From NCBI GenBank assembly GCA_047967505.1, contig CM106539.1: 64,000 nucleotides of DNA. The stretch is one strand, 5' to 3'. This document shows positions 45,661-55,221 of this stretch, in pieces (position 1 is the stretch's first letter; each line of letters opens with the position of its first letter). The notes beneath the pieces were generated by a model. It had not been told where the DNA came from and ran no database searches. It worked only from the letters and a program-made list of their open reading frames with translations. Made by a program: the position numbers and the translations under genes. The DNA comes from Dipteris shenzhenensis. Lineage: Eukaryota > Polypodiophyta > Polypodiopsida > Gleicheniales.

Positions 45661-48640
45661 ATGGCACCATTCGAGGACATATTCAACAAGTACCATGTGA
45701 ACCTACAATTGGAGGCAGAATATGCAAGCACACGCTCTTTGGGATATAGTGGAACTCCTCAAAGTGTGCTCCACAGTCTTTGATTGCAAGGGAAGAAGCA
45801 TCTTGACCTTTGGGTGGATGGAAACTTGTATCCTTTAGACCCTGCCACCCAAAAGAGTCCTCCTTTTCATACAGTGCATGATGTTGTTTGGTTTGTTGGC
45901 AAGGGACATGTTGGATTTCTCGGTTATTGCAATCAATTGAACCATTCTCAGACATTGGCTATGCAAGCAAGTGAGGTGCAGAGAGCCCAAGTAGAAGAAC
46001 TTGCACATTTGGGATATATTACTATTGTGGCAATGCATAATAGTATGCAGGATCTCTAATTGCAAAACAAAGAACTTAGTGACAAAGCACATGCACTAGA
46101 CTTGGAGCGACATGAATTGGAAGAATCAATCCAGAAGCTCGCTGAAAGCAAACAAGATTTGGAAAGGTCTACCTATGGCCAAGTTCAACGTGCCGTGGAG
46201 AAGGAACGAGACAAGTCGATAGAACGAGTACAAAAGTTGAAGGGAACACCTTTGGGACTGAAGGAGAGGAAAAGACAATTGCAATCTATGGATGCATTGT
46301 CAACCAATAATGGTGCCTGAATATGGGCTGCAAGGTTAGTTCCCCAAATTTTCAATGAAATTTCTTACTCCAAAATATTTGTGGTGTTGCATTCTTTCCA
46401 CTAAGAATCATTTGTACTCTACTTTAGGAATTTCATGGAGGATGTGATGGGAACAATGGAAATGGATGATAGTGATCCTTCATATGTTCTAAGAAGTTTA
46501 ATAAAGTCAAGTGATGTCATGGAAGTGTTGAAGGACCCTAGCTAAAAAGGGCTATGTAAACAAGTTGCTAGAGAGGTAATGAAGGATTTCAAGGGCCCTC
46601 ATCTAAGAAAAGGAGGTGCTTGGAGCTTGTGATGCTGCTGGTGTAAGTCGTGAAGCTTACAACTCTGTTTTTAAAATTTTCAAGTCTACTATGGAGGAAA
46701 AGTATAAGATATCTACAATGCCATTTCCAACACCGTGGTCTGTAAGGCTTCCATGTCAAGAAACAAACCAATGTGCTAGAGAAAAGCTTGGAGGATACCA
46801 TTGTGTAAGTGGCACAATGACTTGGAAGAGTAAAAAGAAATTCGGCATCCAAACGTTTGAGATGAATGCTTTCAATAATGTTTACGTGGTTGTAGAGAAT
46901 TTGCAGAGAGCCATGGTCAAATTCTATGGGATGAGAGAAGAAGGTAAGAGAAATTCCCTCTTCACATTCAACTTTATTTCTTCTGATTTCTATATCCTTA
47001 CTGAATTTCACTTTCATTGTACAGATGGCAAGCTAGTATTTGTTATAAAAATGGATGAAACTCAGCTGGTAAAAGAGCACAAGCTAGAGAGGGTGAGCAT
47101 TTGTTTTATGAACGACGCCTTGCATTTTGCTCAAGGGATGAGGAGGTTGCTCATATAGTGGCTTGTAGCCTTTGAGACCCCAAAGGAGTGCCACGAGACA
47201 TTGAAGTGGGTTTTGGAGAGAATCGGCATCCCATCGATTATTCGAAGACAAAAGGTAGGGCAAACATTAATAGTGGATGGGCATGGAACGTTTCAAGTTG
47301 AATGGCATCTAGCTGGTGATTTGAAGACCCTCAAGTGCTTGTATGGTTGTGATACAGGTGTAGATGCAAATGGACATGCTTGTATTGCACCCACTCTCAG
47401 AAGATGCAAAAGGGAAGCCTATAGTGGGAAAATGGCATCCTTTCTTGCAACCAAAGTGCAGCCCTTGATTGTCACAAAAAGTATCCTAAGTGGGACCCCA
47501 TTCTAGAAATTCCATTGGAGCGGGTACACATGTGTACTTTGCATGCTGAACTATGTATACTTGATAAGTTACTCTATCTCCATCTAGTTTATGCTTGGAA
47601 TTTGAGGCCATAGCAAGTATCTGCACAATGCATTGCAAAAGTTGAAGAACAATGGGACTTCACAAAGGCAATGTGAAGCTTAAGCAGGACAAGAAACAAT
47701 CAAGAAAGACACAAAATCTTCTTGCTAAAGTGTCCATGGGTGGAGAAAAGGCAAGTAGGTTCTTGTCCAACCACAATGCTGATAAAGAAAAACATACATT
47801 GGCTCAAAGCACCCTAGGTTGGGAGTATTGGAAAGCTTTGTGTGAGTGCACCACAAATCAAGCTTCACATCCGCAAATTGCTACTTTGAGAGAAAAACTG
47901 TGGACAAAGCTTGATGCATTTATAAAGTTGCTTAGACAAGGTCAAACAGATGAGCTTTATTATGAGAGATTCAGGACAACATTGGGAGAATTCATATCAT
48001 TGATGGTAGAAGCATGGGGGAGTCACATATTACACGTTACATGGTAATCCTCCTTAGGTTGAAATTTTGTGCTTTAAAGTTGAGTCAGTTTGTGTTCCTA
48101 ACACAATGTTTTTCTTTACAGCATATTCTTTACGCACATGCACCATGGTTTGTGGAGCAATGGGGCCCTCTGTCCATTTGGAATACTCAAGGAATGGAGA
48201 AATCACACTACAGAGCAAAGGTAGCATACTTCAAGAATACAAGGCATGGGGGTGGTATCGCGCGAAGCAATGCACTACACAAAATGTTCGATTGGTTTTA
48301 TAGATGTCTAGAGACCAGGACTCTCAAGCGCGATAAGGTAGAGGTCTCAAGTCTCGCAAAAGTGGTTCAACATGTTAAGAAGACAAGGAGATGTGCTGCT
48401 TGGAAGTCCTCAATAGGGAGCCAAGGGGTTGCGCTTTGGTTGCAATGTAGAGTCAAACAGGGGAGGCATTGGGTCCTAAGAGAGCCCCAAATGTAAAAAG
48501 TTTTGATGAATAAAGTTAACACTATTTTGAGTCAATTATAGATTCCAAAATTCACAATTTTGTTTGGAAATTGCAGAATTGCATGGGTGACATAGCAAGG
48601 CAGAGGGGTGAGTGGGTTAAGAAGGAGGGTGGTGAAGATT
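45661..48640 (+). pseudogene. Transposase-like protein of the 9.5-kb element, multi-exon
   Basis: ATG at 45661 (MAPFEDIFNKYHV). Segment 45784-46320 includes a coiled coil (HALDLERHELEESIQKLAES). Segment 46616-46941 reads PTPWSVRLPCQETN and ends at GAAG|GTAAGAG; the next exon begins at 47025 after TTGTACAG. It has FVIKMDETQLVKEHKL, then VEWHLAGDLKTLKCLYG followed by Cys residues, then near 47530 RVHMCTLHAELCILDKLLYL. After another intron (48042-48121) comes GPLSIWNTQGMEKSHYRAK. Inference: Asp of MDE, Asp of AGDLKTL and Glu of GMEKSH form a DDE triad with a Cys pair and a CTLH motif between, as in CMC/KDZ-like transposases. Stops at several points make it a dead copy. Confidence 0.6.
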
Positions 48641-48690
48641 AAGTATTATCGAACTGGCGACAAAAGACGCGGGGGAGGGGGTGCACTTGA

Positions 48691-48760
48691 AAAACCCTAA
48701 TTTAAAAGAAAAACCCTAAAGTGCTTTAAAAAAGACTATATAAAGCACTTCAAAACCCTA
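48691..48760 (+). promoter_or_regulatory. Telo-boxes and TATA box upstream of the histone-like gene
   Basis: AAACCCTAA occurs at about 48692 and 48711, and AAAACCCTAAAA at 48752. ACTATATAAAG lies at 48735-48745. Telo-boxes (AAACCCTAA) together with a TATA box are frequent in plant histone, ribosomal-protein and cell-cycle promoters. The first ATG of the next frame is at 48842, a plausible distance. Confidence 0.6.
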
Positions 48761-48841
48761 AAATCCCTCATTTTTGTTAAACAAACTGCTAGACCCACTA
48801 GATGTCATTTAGATGCTACCTGTTGTCCTCCTCACAACGCT

Positions 48842-49370
48842 ATGGCCTTCGAACACACTGCAAGCCCTAGTGGCCAAGAGGGCAATGATCAGCAAGGATC
48901 TGAAGGCGGTTCTCAGGATCAGGAGTCCAAGCAACGTGAGTCCCCACCATCCAACTCTCATGGGGGATCCCAGGGATCTCAGCACCATGAGGAATCCCAG
49001 CACGATGAAGGATCCAAGCATGATCAGGGGTTCCTCTTAGTCCTTCCACACAACTAACTATGGAAGTAGAGAGGTCTCCCAAGAGGGGCAAAATAGTCCA
49101 GTCAATCCTACACAATTGCCCCTTCCTCCTTCGTGGGGTCCTAGCGTGGAGCATCTAGACCAACAAGGGGAGCAAGAAAGGCAAAGAGAGGAGATGGAGA
49201 GATTACAGGGGCCACAACAAGAGGAAGTATTTGGCGGGCTTGTAGATATAATGAACCTTGGGCCCAATCCTCCAACCAAGCAGACTGCACAGAAGAGCAC
49301 CATCAACCCTCTGTGCCTCGATATTATCAGATATGCAAAAGAGGAGGCCACCTTGCAAGCATTAGGCTAG
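48842..49370 (+). pseudogene. N-terminal exons with an H3-tail-like motif
   Basis: The frame at 48842-49057 (MAFEHTASPSGQEGNDQQGS) is hydrophilic, rich in Gln, Ser, Gly and His. The 49116-49370 segment in another frame is Glu/Gln-rich and contains PPTKQTAQKST at 49269-49301. This matches residues 3-11 of the histone H3 tail (TKQTARKST) at eight of nine positions. Candidate donors follow (GAG|GTTTCT at 49377). I infer that these exons are the extended N-terminus of the H3-like gene downstream, but splicing is not proven. Confidence 0.5.
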
Positions 49371-49711
49371 GGGGAGGTTTCTAGAGAGGGATCTTCAGGG
49401 TGATATAAAAGGAAAGAGTACTTACGAGAGGAAGATCACTGTGAAACTGTGGCTTGGAGGAAATTAGCGGAAGCCCTCATATTCAGTTGATGTATCATAC
49501 AGTACACTTGTAGATGTTCTAGTGGCTTGCCTTAGGAGCCAAGTCATTTGGAGTTTGCCTTTTAGAGCTGAGTCACCTTATGAGCCCTTGCCTTAGTGCC
49601 TCTACTTTTTGAGCTCACTTGCACAGTTTGGAGTTGAAGAGCTTGCCTTGTAGGCTAGTTAGGGTCTCCACTATTCTACCTCCCTCTCTCTCTCAATAGA
49701 CTCTAGTACGA

Positions 49712-50242
49712 ACTGAGCAAGAGCCTCAACTTGCTGTCTCACAGCCTCATGAAAAGGAAAAGAGACCAAGGACAAAGTAAACCCCTAGGCACAACAAGCC
49801 ACCTCGAAGGACCCACCAAACACAAGAAGAGGAGTCTGAAGAGGTGGTTGCAAGGGAGGAGAGGCGAAAGAAGCTCAAAGCGAACAAGCGGCCATGAAGC
49901 CATGTCTAGAGGCCAGTGCAGGGTCCCCCAAAGATTAAGCGGTGCAAAAAATTAGGCGTGAAGGCACTTCAGGAGATCCGTAAGTTCCAAACCAATGTGG
50001 ACAATCTCATTCCCCGTGCACCCTTCCAGCGTGTTGTACGTGAAATAGCATGGCATTACAAGAGTGATGTGCATTTCACTTCAGGCGCTATGGGAGCAAT
50101 TCAGGAGGCAACGGAGCAGATGACAGTAGGTCTTTTTTAAGATGCGAACTTATGTGCTATCCATGCCAAAAGAGTAATAGTGATGGACAAGGACCTTGCA
50201 CTTGCCAAGCGCATCCGCTCTGATCCCTCCCTTAAGTCCTAG
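49712..50242 (+). pseudogene. Divergent histone H3-like gene inside the TIR element
   Basis: One frame gives a complete H3 fold: alphaN VKALQEIRKFQ, then LIPRAPFQRVVREIAWHYK (alpha1), SDVHFTSGAMGAIQEATEQM (loop 1 and alpha2), VGLF[16 protein letters not shown] and [15 protein letters not shown], ending at TAG 50240-50242. Canonical H3 has [35 protein letters not shown] and IMPKDIQLARRIRG at the same places. Loop 1 has the canonical length, so it is not a plant CENH3. Upstream in the same frame RPRTK-stop-TPR resembles the H3 N-terminus. Stops: TAA 49778, TGA 49895, TAG 49907 and TAA 50138; the first three may lie in an intron ending at the acceptor CAG 49921. As it stands the copy is broken. 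Role in the element unknown. Confidence 0.85.
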
Positions 50243-50441
50243 ATGTTGTTTAGGTTCATTTGGTGTAACCTGAATCATTTTGTAAATCTCTACCCTTTGA
50301 GGCCAATGAATAAAAGATATTTTTATGTTCTATTACTATTCCCATGTTATTATACATGTTACATGATGCTTTCCATCAGTTTATGCAAGTTCAGTGTCAA
50401 TTTGAGTGGTCAAATGATGTTTTTTCATCATGGTGCAGAAG

Positions 50442-50651
50442 GCAAATGTAATCGGCATCGCACAGGGAGCCCAGAAATGCTAAAACCCACTATGGCGCAT
50501 ATGGGGCCTGTTTGACCAATCAAACAAGCCCCATATGCGCCATAGCGGGTTTTAGCATTTCTGGGCTCCTCGCATGGTCAAACAGGCCCCATATGCGCCA
50601 TAGCGGGTTTTAGCATTTCTGGGCTCCCCGTGCGATGCCGAACACATTTGC
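50442..50651. repeat. Long palindrome with a third embedded copy
   Basis: The left arm 50442-50518 (GGCATCGCAC, AGGGAGCCCAGAAATGC, CATATGGGGCCTGTTTGACC) is the reverse complement of 50574-50651 with few mismatches, about 77 bp per arm. The intervening 55 bp hold another copy of the right-arm core (GCCCCATATGCGCCATAGCG). It lies exactly between the convergent gene sets of the element. Confidence 0.9.
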
Positions 50652-50857
50652 TCAGAAATGACCACTATAGCACAAATATTTATCTGATAGCATGCTTTTG
50701 AACAGAATAGTGAATGAGAATATTCATGCCAACAACAATTAAAGTTACAAAATACAATGATAGTATAAAATAAATTTTGTAAAAGAACACAAAATGGGGC
50801 ACTGTATAAAAAGTATATATGTATTCATATAAAACAAAATTTCTATACAATAAGGCT

Positions 50858-52319
50858 TCAGAGTCTTTCTTTCTTCTCTAAAACACTAAGAACATTGGGC
50901 TTTGAATTCCCAAATACACTCCTAGCTCTAAACCTAGTCGATAGAGAGTCAACGCTATTGTCATTGCTGGCCAGGGACATGGCTGCTGTCGTCAATGCCA
51001 TACCTTGAAAATTGGTTCCAAAGGCATTGAGGGCAGCCACGTGGTTCACCAAAATGACCTTGTCAGCATTGCGATTGATGTCAGCATGACCAATCACTCA
51101 TGACAAGGCCATGCACTTCAGGAGGTCATTAGTGCCATGTGGAGAAAACTTTTTGTGGATAATCACAAAGCGCCCTTTTGCTTGGCCAAGGTAATGTGTC
51201 AGTGAGTGATCTCGGCCGAAGCTACTGCAAACAAGGTGTTGTCGAGATGAGAATAGGTCGACCTCAAATGCCCCCTGCAACAGTCCAACATTACATTAGA
51301 ATTCCATTAAAGCAAAAGTATACCAAGAGAGAATAAATTCAAAGCTCATAGTTTCTTACCACTATGGAGTCGTCATGCTCAATCCCTTCCTCTTTGGCAA
51401 TGAGGATGGATCCAGAGGCCTCCTTCTATCTAGAGTGAGATGTGGAGGCTTCTTTTAGAACATCAGGTAAGTCGGAGTAGATTGATGTCTCTGCATCTTT
51501 GATTTGGGCCAGTGTTAAAGCAAGAACATCTTCCATTGAATCATCTGCTCCCAAAAACCTAGGTTCTTGTATAGTCGTGTCCACCTCATATCCACACAGT
51601 ACACCAAGAGCTTCATCCTCCCAGAGACCAAGAAAGAGGTATTGTTCTCCATCGACAAGAAGGGGAGCAAGAAACCATATCATTGTTGCGCGGTCAACAG
51701 AGGTGGTGCCCGAGGTGGATAAAATTTGAGTAGACTGGGGTTTAGGAGGTCGCTGTAGCACTTCCAGGGCCAATGCAACTTCCCGCTCCTCAGCTTCTTC
51801 ATCTATGGGCTCTTCATTGTAGATGTTGGGCTCATCTACAGAAATAAGAGGATCGGAAAGGGTAGGGGCAGGGTCAGGGCTTGAGGTTGAGGCCTCCTCT
51901 TCCATTTGTCTCTCTTGGAGAAGGAAAATAAAGGTCATTTCCTAGGATAGGAACGTATTTCCTATGTTTCCGACGACTCAACATGCTAGGAGGTCATCAG
52001 TGTCCACCTCCCTAAACCCTAGGGATGTGAGTTGGGCTCGAAAGTGATCTACACACTTCACGAACCTGGGTTCTTGATTGAAAAAGTACTTCAAATAATC
52101 AATTGGGACCCATCTTTTTGCAGACTCATCAAGTTGATATGCAAAACTCACGATGTAGTCTTGCATGTACCTGACGAGGTCTTCAAAATCGTCTCGGGCT
52201 CCCAAGTAGGTGCCTAGGACATCTATACTCTTATCAAAGACTGGAAATAACTCCTCCTCTCTATCAATTAATGGAGTATGGGAGATGAAATCGTGGAAGG
52301 CAGACCTAGCAGAATCCAT
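50858..52319 (-). pseudogene. Leftward gene of unknown function in the TIR element (upstream gene of the convergent pair)
   Basis: Three coding segments on the minus strand probably form one gene: 52319-51978 starting MDSARSAFHDFISHTP, with an alpha-helical, aromatic sequence (YLKYFFNQEPRFVKCVDHF); 51920-51361, acidic and Ser/Pro-rich then DRATMIWFLAPLLVDGEQYL, ending at a donor GTG|GTAAGAAAC; and 51280-50858 after TTGCAG (GAFEVDLFSSRQHLVCSS ... HADINRNADKVILVNHVA). A TAG at about 51427 and a stop at 51098 interrupt it. I recognise no family. It faces the histone-like gene tail to tail. Confidence 0.5.
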
Positions 52320-52503
52320 GGTAGTTTGGTCTATGATAGTGAAACTTTGAAACTAAAGTAACTTTATAACATATATATACCAAAATGTTCTAAATATAAA
52401 AAATAAAAAGAATTATAAAATTTTTAGGAAAAACTTGACATTGACTTGAAACAAAATCACTCAAAACATCAAAATTAATTGCACCACTATTAATTGGAAA
52501 ATG

Positions 52504-53807
52504 TCAAAATCCACAATTGTTCCACCCCACATTATTTACAATCTTCAATATTTTAGGAGGGATAAAAGTGGCACTATACACGAGCTTCTCTGCATGCTTT
52601 CCTACCTTTTCACCATTTAAAGTAAAGTGAAAGGACTCAGACATGCCATCCTCCATGACCAATAGGTGTTCCCGCACGTCCCTCAAAGTCCACTATGACG
52701 TGACAGTCACATTCTTGACATCTCCTAAATGAGAACCAATACATAAACTTACCCTTGTATTATCATTGTCGTTAGAGTCAAGGGGGAGCCAATTGCCACC
52801 TGTTTTCTTCCAGCGCCTATATTGGAAAGCAAAATATAATATGGTGGGAGATGTGGTACTTGACAACCACATTGTCCTTACATACATGGCATTGAAACAG
52901 ATCACCCTTTTGTTCACCTGACCTGCTTCCCCAATTCACCCCAAGCAATTCTTCAAGGGCATTCTCATGTAGGCACTTGCATGACCACATGATTTTTGTT
53001 CTGTGCATTTGGATATTCTGAAAACAAGAAGCAAAAATGTGCAGAGGCATAAACCAAGACAACCTTACCCATTTAGAGCCAAGTGTAGACTTCATGGCCA
53101 TGCCCACATCCTTTGTAATCTTTTCCTTGTATGATTGCATTGTTCTTGTGTCCACCATGCTTCAATCCATGTCTTCAAGCTGTGGTGTTGCAATGCATTG
53201 AAGATGGCCATAGTTGATGCCATCCTTGGAGTAATGTACTTGGCATTATGCCAATAAATATTTCTCTGTTTCAAAGCAGAGGACTTCTCTCCAGCATGCA
53301 TTTGACTTCCTAAATCCTCATGAATGGCAGTAAACTTACCTAAGAAGCACTCGACTGGTTCCCACTCCTCAAAGTCTAAAGGAAATACATCTGCTATGCA
53401 CAAGTGCTATTTCAAAATACAATTTCAAACTGACTCATTACACTGGTTCTATTTCAAAATACAATTTCAAACTGACTCATTACACTTCAAAATCTTACAC
53501 AAAATGTAGACTTACAATGCGATGGTATTGTCGATTGATTGCTTGACGAAGGAAGGCGCATGTCCTTCCCCATGTAGATGTGTCGCATCGTTGCAAGCAA
53601 TCCTTTCTTCCCAAGCTTGAACTTCATAATGCGGCCCTTCCATTCATGCAAAAGATCACCTCTTCTGCTCTTGGGAAGCTTATGTGGACCCTTGGCAGAT
53701 CCTCTCATGACTATCCAATCATTCAAGCTGTAGGTGCAAGGCACCCATTCACCTAGTGCATTTTTGCTCTTGTGCGACACAGAGTACATGTATGGTCTCC
53801 TCACCAT
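52504..53807 (-). pseudogene. Second leftward gene of unknown function in the TIR element
   Basis: It begins at an ATG at 53807 (MVRRPYMYSVSHKSKNALGE), just inside the right subterminal region. Exon 1 is basic (KSRRGDLLHEWKGRIMKFKL) and ends at ATT|GTAAGT (53516). The next exon starts at 53390 after GCATAGCAG: VFPLDFEEWEPVECFLGKF, AKYITPRMASTMAIFNALQH. Further exons hold a Cys pair FQCHVCKDN (about 52890) and LPLDSNDNDNTRVSL. Stops at 52690 and elsewhere suggest decay. The putative intron contains a 40-bp tandem duplication (53410-53485). No family recognised. Confidence 0.5.
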
Positions 53808-53934
53808 GCTTGTACAGAGGTCACAACAGCAATAGTGGACTAGAAAGTGCAGCTTGGAGGGAGAGAGCAGCTCCGATAGAGGGAGAGAGAGGGAGAAGGT
53901 ATAGAGGGTGCAACTGAAGGTTGAGAGAAGCTCC

Positions 53935-54180
53935 AAGAGGTGCTGTAGCTAGGAATGGAGGGAGAAAGCGTAGAGGGGGATGAGCGACTACTCCAGGAGG
54001 TGTTGTAGCTAGGAATGGAGGGAGAAAGAGTAGAGGGGGATGAGCAGCCACTACAGGAGGTACTGTAGCTAGGAATGGAGGAAGAAAGAACAGAGGGGGA
54101 TGAGCAGCTGCTGCTGTAGGAGGTGTTGTAGCTAGGAATGGAGAGAGAATGAGCAGCTGCTACAGGAGGTACTGGAGAGG
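53935..54180. repeat. GA-rich right subterminal tandem repeat, ~60 bp unit
   Basis: Four to five units share GGAGGT-CTGTAGCTAGGAATGG, a GGGAGAAAG block and GGGGGATGAGC. The minus-strand frame across it is a low-complexity Ser/Pro translation of the repeat, not a gene. It mirrors the pyrimidine-rich left subterminal region. Confidence 0.85.
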
Positions 54181-54557
54181 GAGAAACACAATGGACCAGA
54201 GTAGGAGGCGGCAGAGAAGATGCCAAATGAGTTCCCACATTTGAAAAATGGAGGGAGAATGGAGCTGGACTAGAGAAGAGGAGGGGGCAGGCCTGTAACA
54301 AGCTGAGAGTGGGGAAAAATTCGCCTAGAAGGGCCCACCGCCTCTTGAATGACTTGTCATATGGGAGAAGGGTCAAGCATGGTTTGAGGGGGGGGGGAAT
54401 GGTTTGAGTAGTCCCCGGTGTAAGAGGAGTAGCCAATAGGGGCTGTTTACAGGTCTGCCCACCCTCCACCTCAATATGGCATTGCCCCACAAAAAGGAGC
54501 ACTCCCATTGGTACACCTCAAATACAATTCCTTGAAATTAGGAAACACTAATTGGGG

Positions 54558-54587
54558 GCCCTTTGGAGACCCCAATTCTCCCCTAAT
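54558..54587 (-). repeat. Right terminal inverted repeat
   Basis: Thirty bp, the inverted partner of 45063-45092 with one mismatch. It is followed by GGCTGGTC. Confidence 0.85.
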
Positions 54588-54973
54588 GGCTGGTCTTAAC
54601 CCTTTTGATGACTAGTGAGCATCTTCTGTCACACTAGAAGGTGTTTCATTTATTCATGGACATTGTTTTCTGGTGCTGCTTTGAGGCTTCATTTCATATT
54701 AGAACTTGACCATTTTGTGTTCTCCTAAAATGCAATTATGAGCGTGTGAAACATAGAACATGCATGACTATTTATTCTTTTACATATACCATTTGTTAGT
54801 CTAATTTTATATATGAGCGTGGATGTTTTTTAATGTTTTCTTGGCAAAGTTTGTTGCCAGTTTATGCAGAGGCAAGCGCAAGGGCTATGGTTAATGATCC
54901 ACGTTACGAGGAGACTCAACAAAAGCGTCAGCTGAGGAGAAACATCTTTATAGATGATGCGTGCGACTCTAAG
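54588..54973 (+). pseudogene. Continuation of the ParB-methylase locus beyond the insertion
   Basis: The sequence is mostly AT-rich intron-like, then after GTTTGTTGCCAG (acceptor near 54859) a short frame reads VYAEASARAMVNDPRYEET and LRRNIFIDDACDSK, ending at 54973 where the Copia-2 5' LTR begins (its TGA would be the stop). By position it could be the last exon of the interrupted gene; sequence homology to a known methylase end is not visible. Confidence 0.3.
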
Positions 54974-55209
54974 TGAATATTGAATAGGGATCACATCATC
55001 ATATGTTTAATATTGTGCATAGCACTAACACATAGAGTGCAAGGGTTAGTTGCCCTAACCCTGACCCTAACCCTAACCCTAAAAGAGTTTGTATATATTC
55101 TACATTTTCAACTAAATCTAATGTATAGTTAGTCATTTATGGTGTGCTCTCTAGCTATGCCCTCTGTCCTCATCTCTGCTCTTCTCTTCTCCCCTCTTGA
55201 TATTTTGCC
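54974..55209 (+). repeat. 5' LTR of Copia-2 with telomere-like run
   Basis: It matches 59993-60225 from CATCATATGTTTAATATTG onward and ends TATTTTGCCA. It contains CCCTAA repeats at 55053-55083 (one CCCTGA variant). It is followed by TGATATTAGAGC, a decayed form of the Met primer-binding site (55210-55221). Confidence 0.85.
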
Positions 55210-55221
55210 ATGATATTAGAG

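Larger units (their letters stand above)
45063..54587. mobile_element. 9.5-kb TIR DNA transposon carrying a histone H3-like gene
   Basis: Left end ATTAGGGGAGAATTGGGG (45063) and right end CCCCAATTCTCCCCTAAT (54587) are inverted repeats of 30 bp with one mismatch. If the ends are read as GGGGAG/CTCCCC, a TA duplication flanks the element; the ATTA/TAAT ends would then be target bases. Inside, rightward genes (45661-50242) and leftward genes (50858-53807) converge on a palindrome. The left terminal 400 bp are CT-rich and the right are GA-rich, so both ends look alike reading inward. The element interrupts the ParB-methylase gene. Its superfamily is not clear to me. Confidence 0.75.

Noticed and set aside
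49712-50242. Calling the histone-like gene a CENH3
   Set aside because: Loop 1 has the canonical H3 length and the N-terminus has RTK-x-T and TKQTAQKST, which plant CENH3 proteins do not share in this form.
53840-54508. 222-codon Ser/Pro-rich minus-strand frame
   Set aside because: It is a translation of the ~60-bp GA-rich tandem repeat.
45063-54587. PIF/Harbinger assignment of the 9.5-kb element from TTA/TAA flanks
   Set aside because: The flanks are inverted (TTA left, TAA right), not a direct duplication; a TA duplication fits better and the transposase does not look like PIF.
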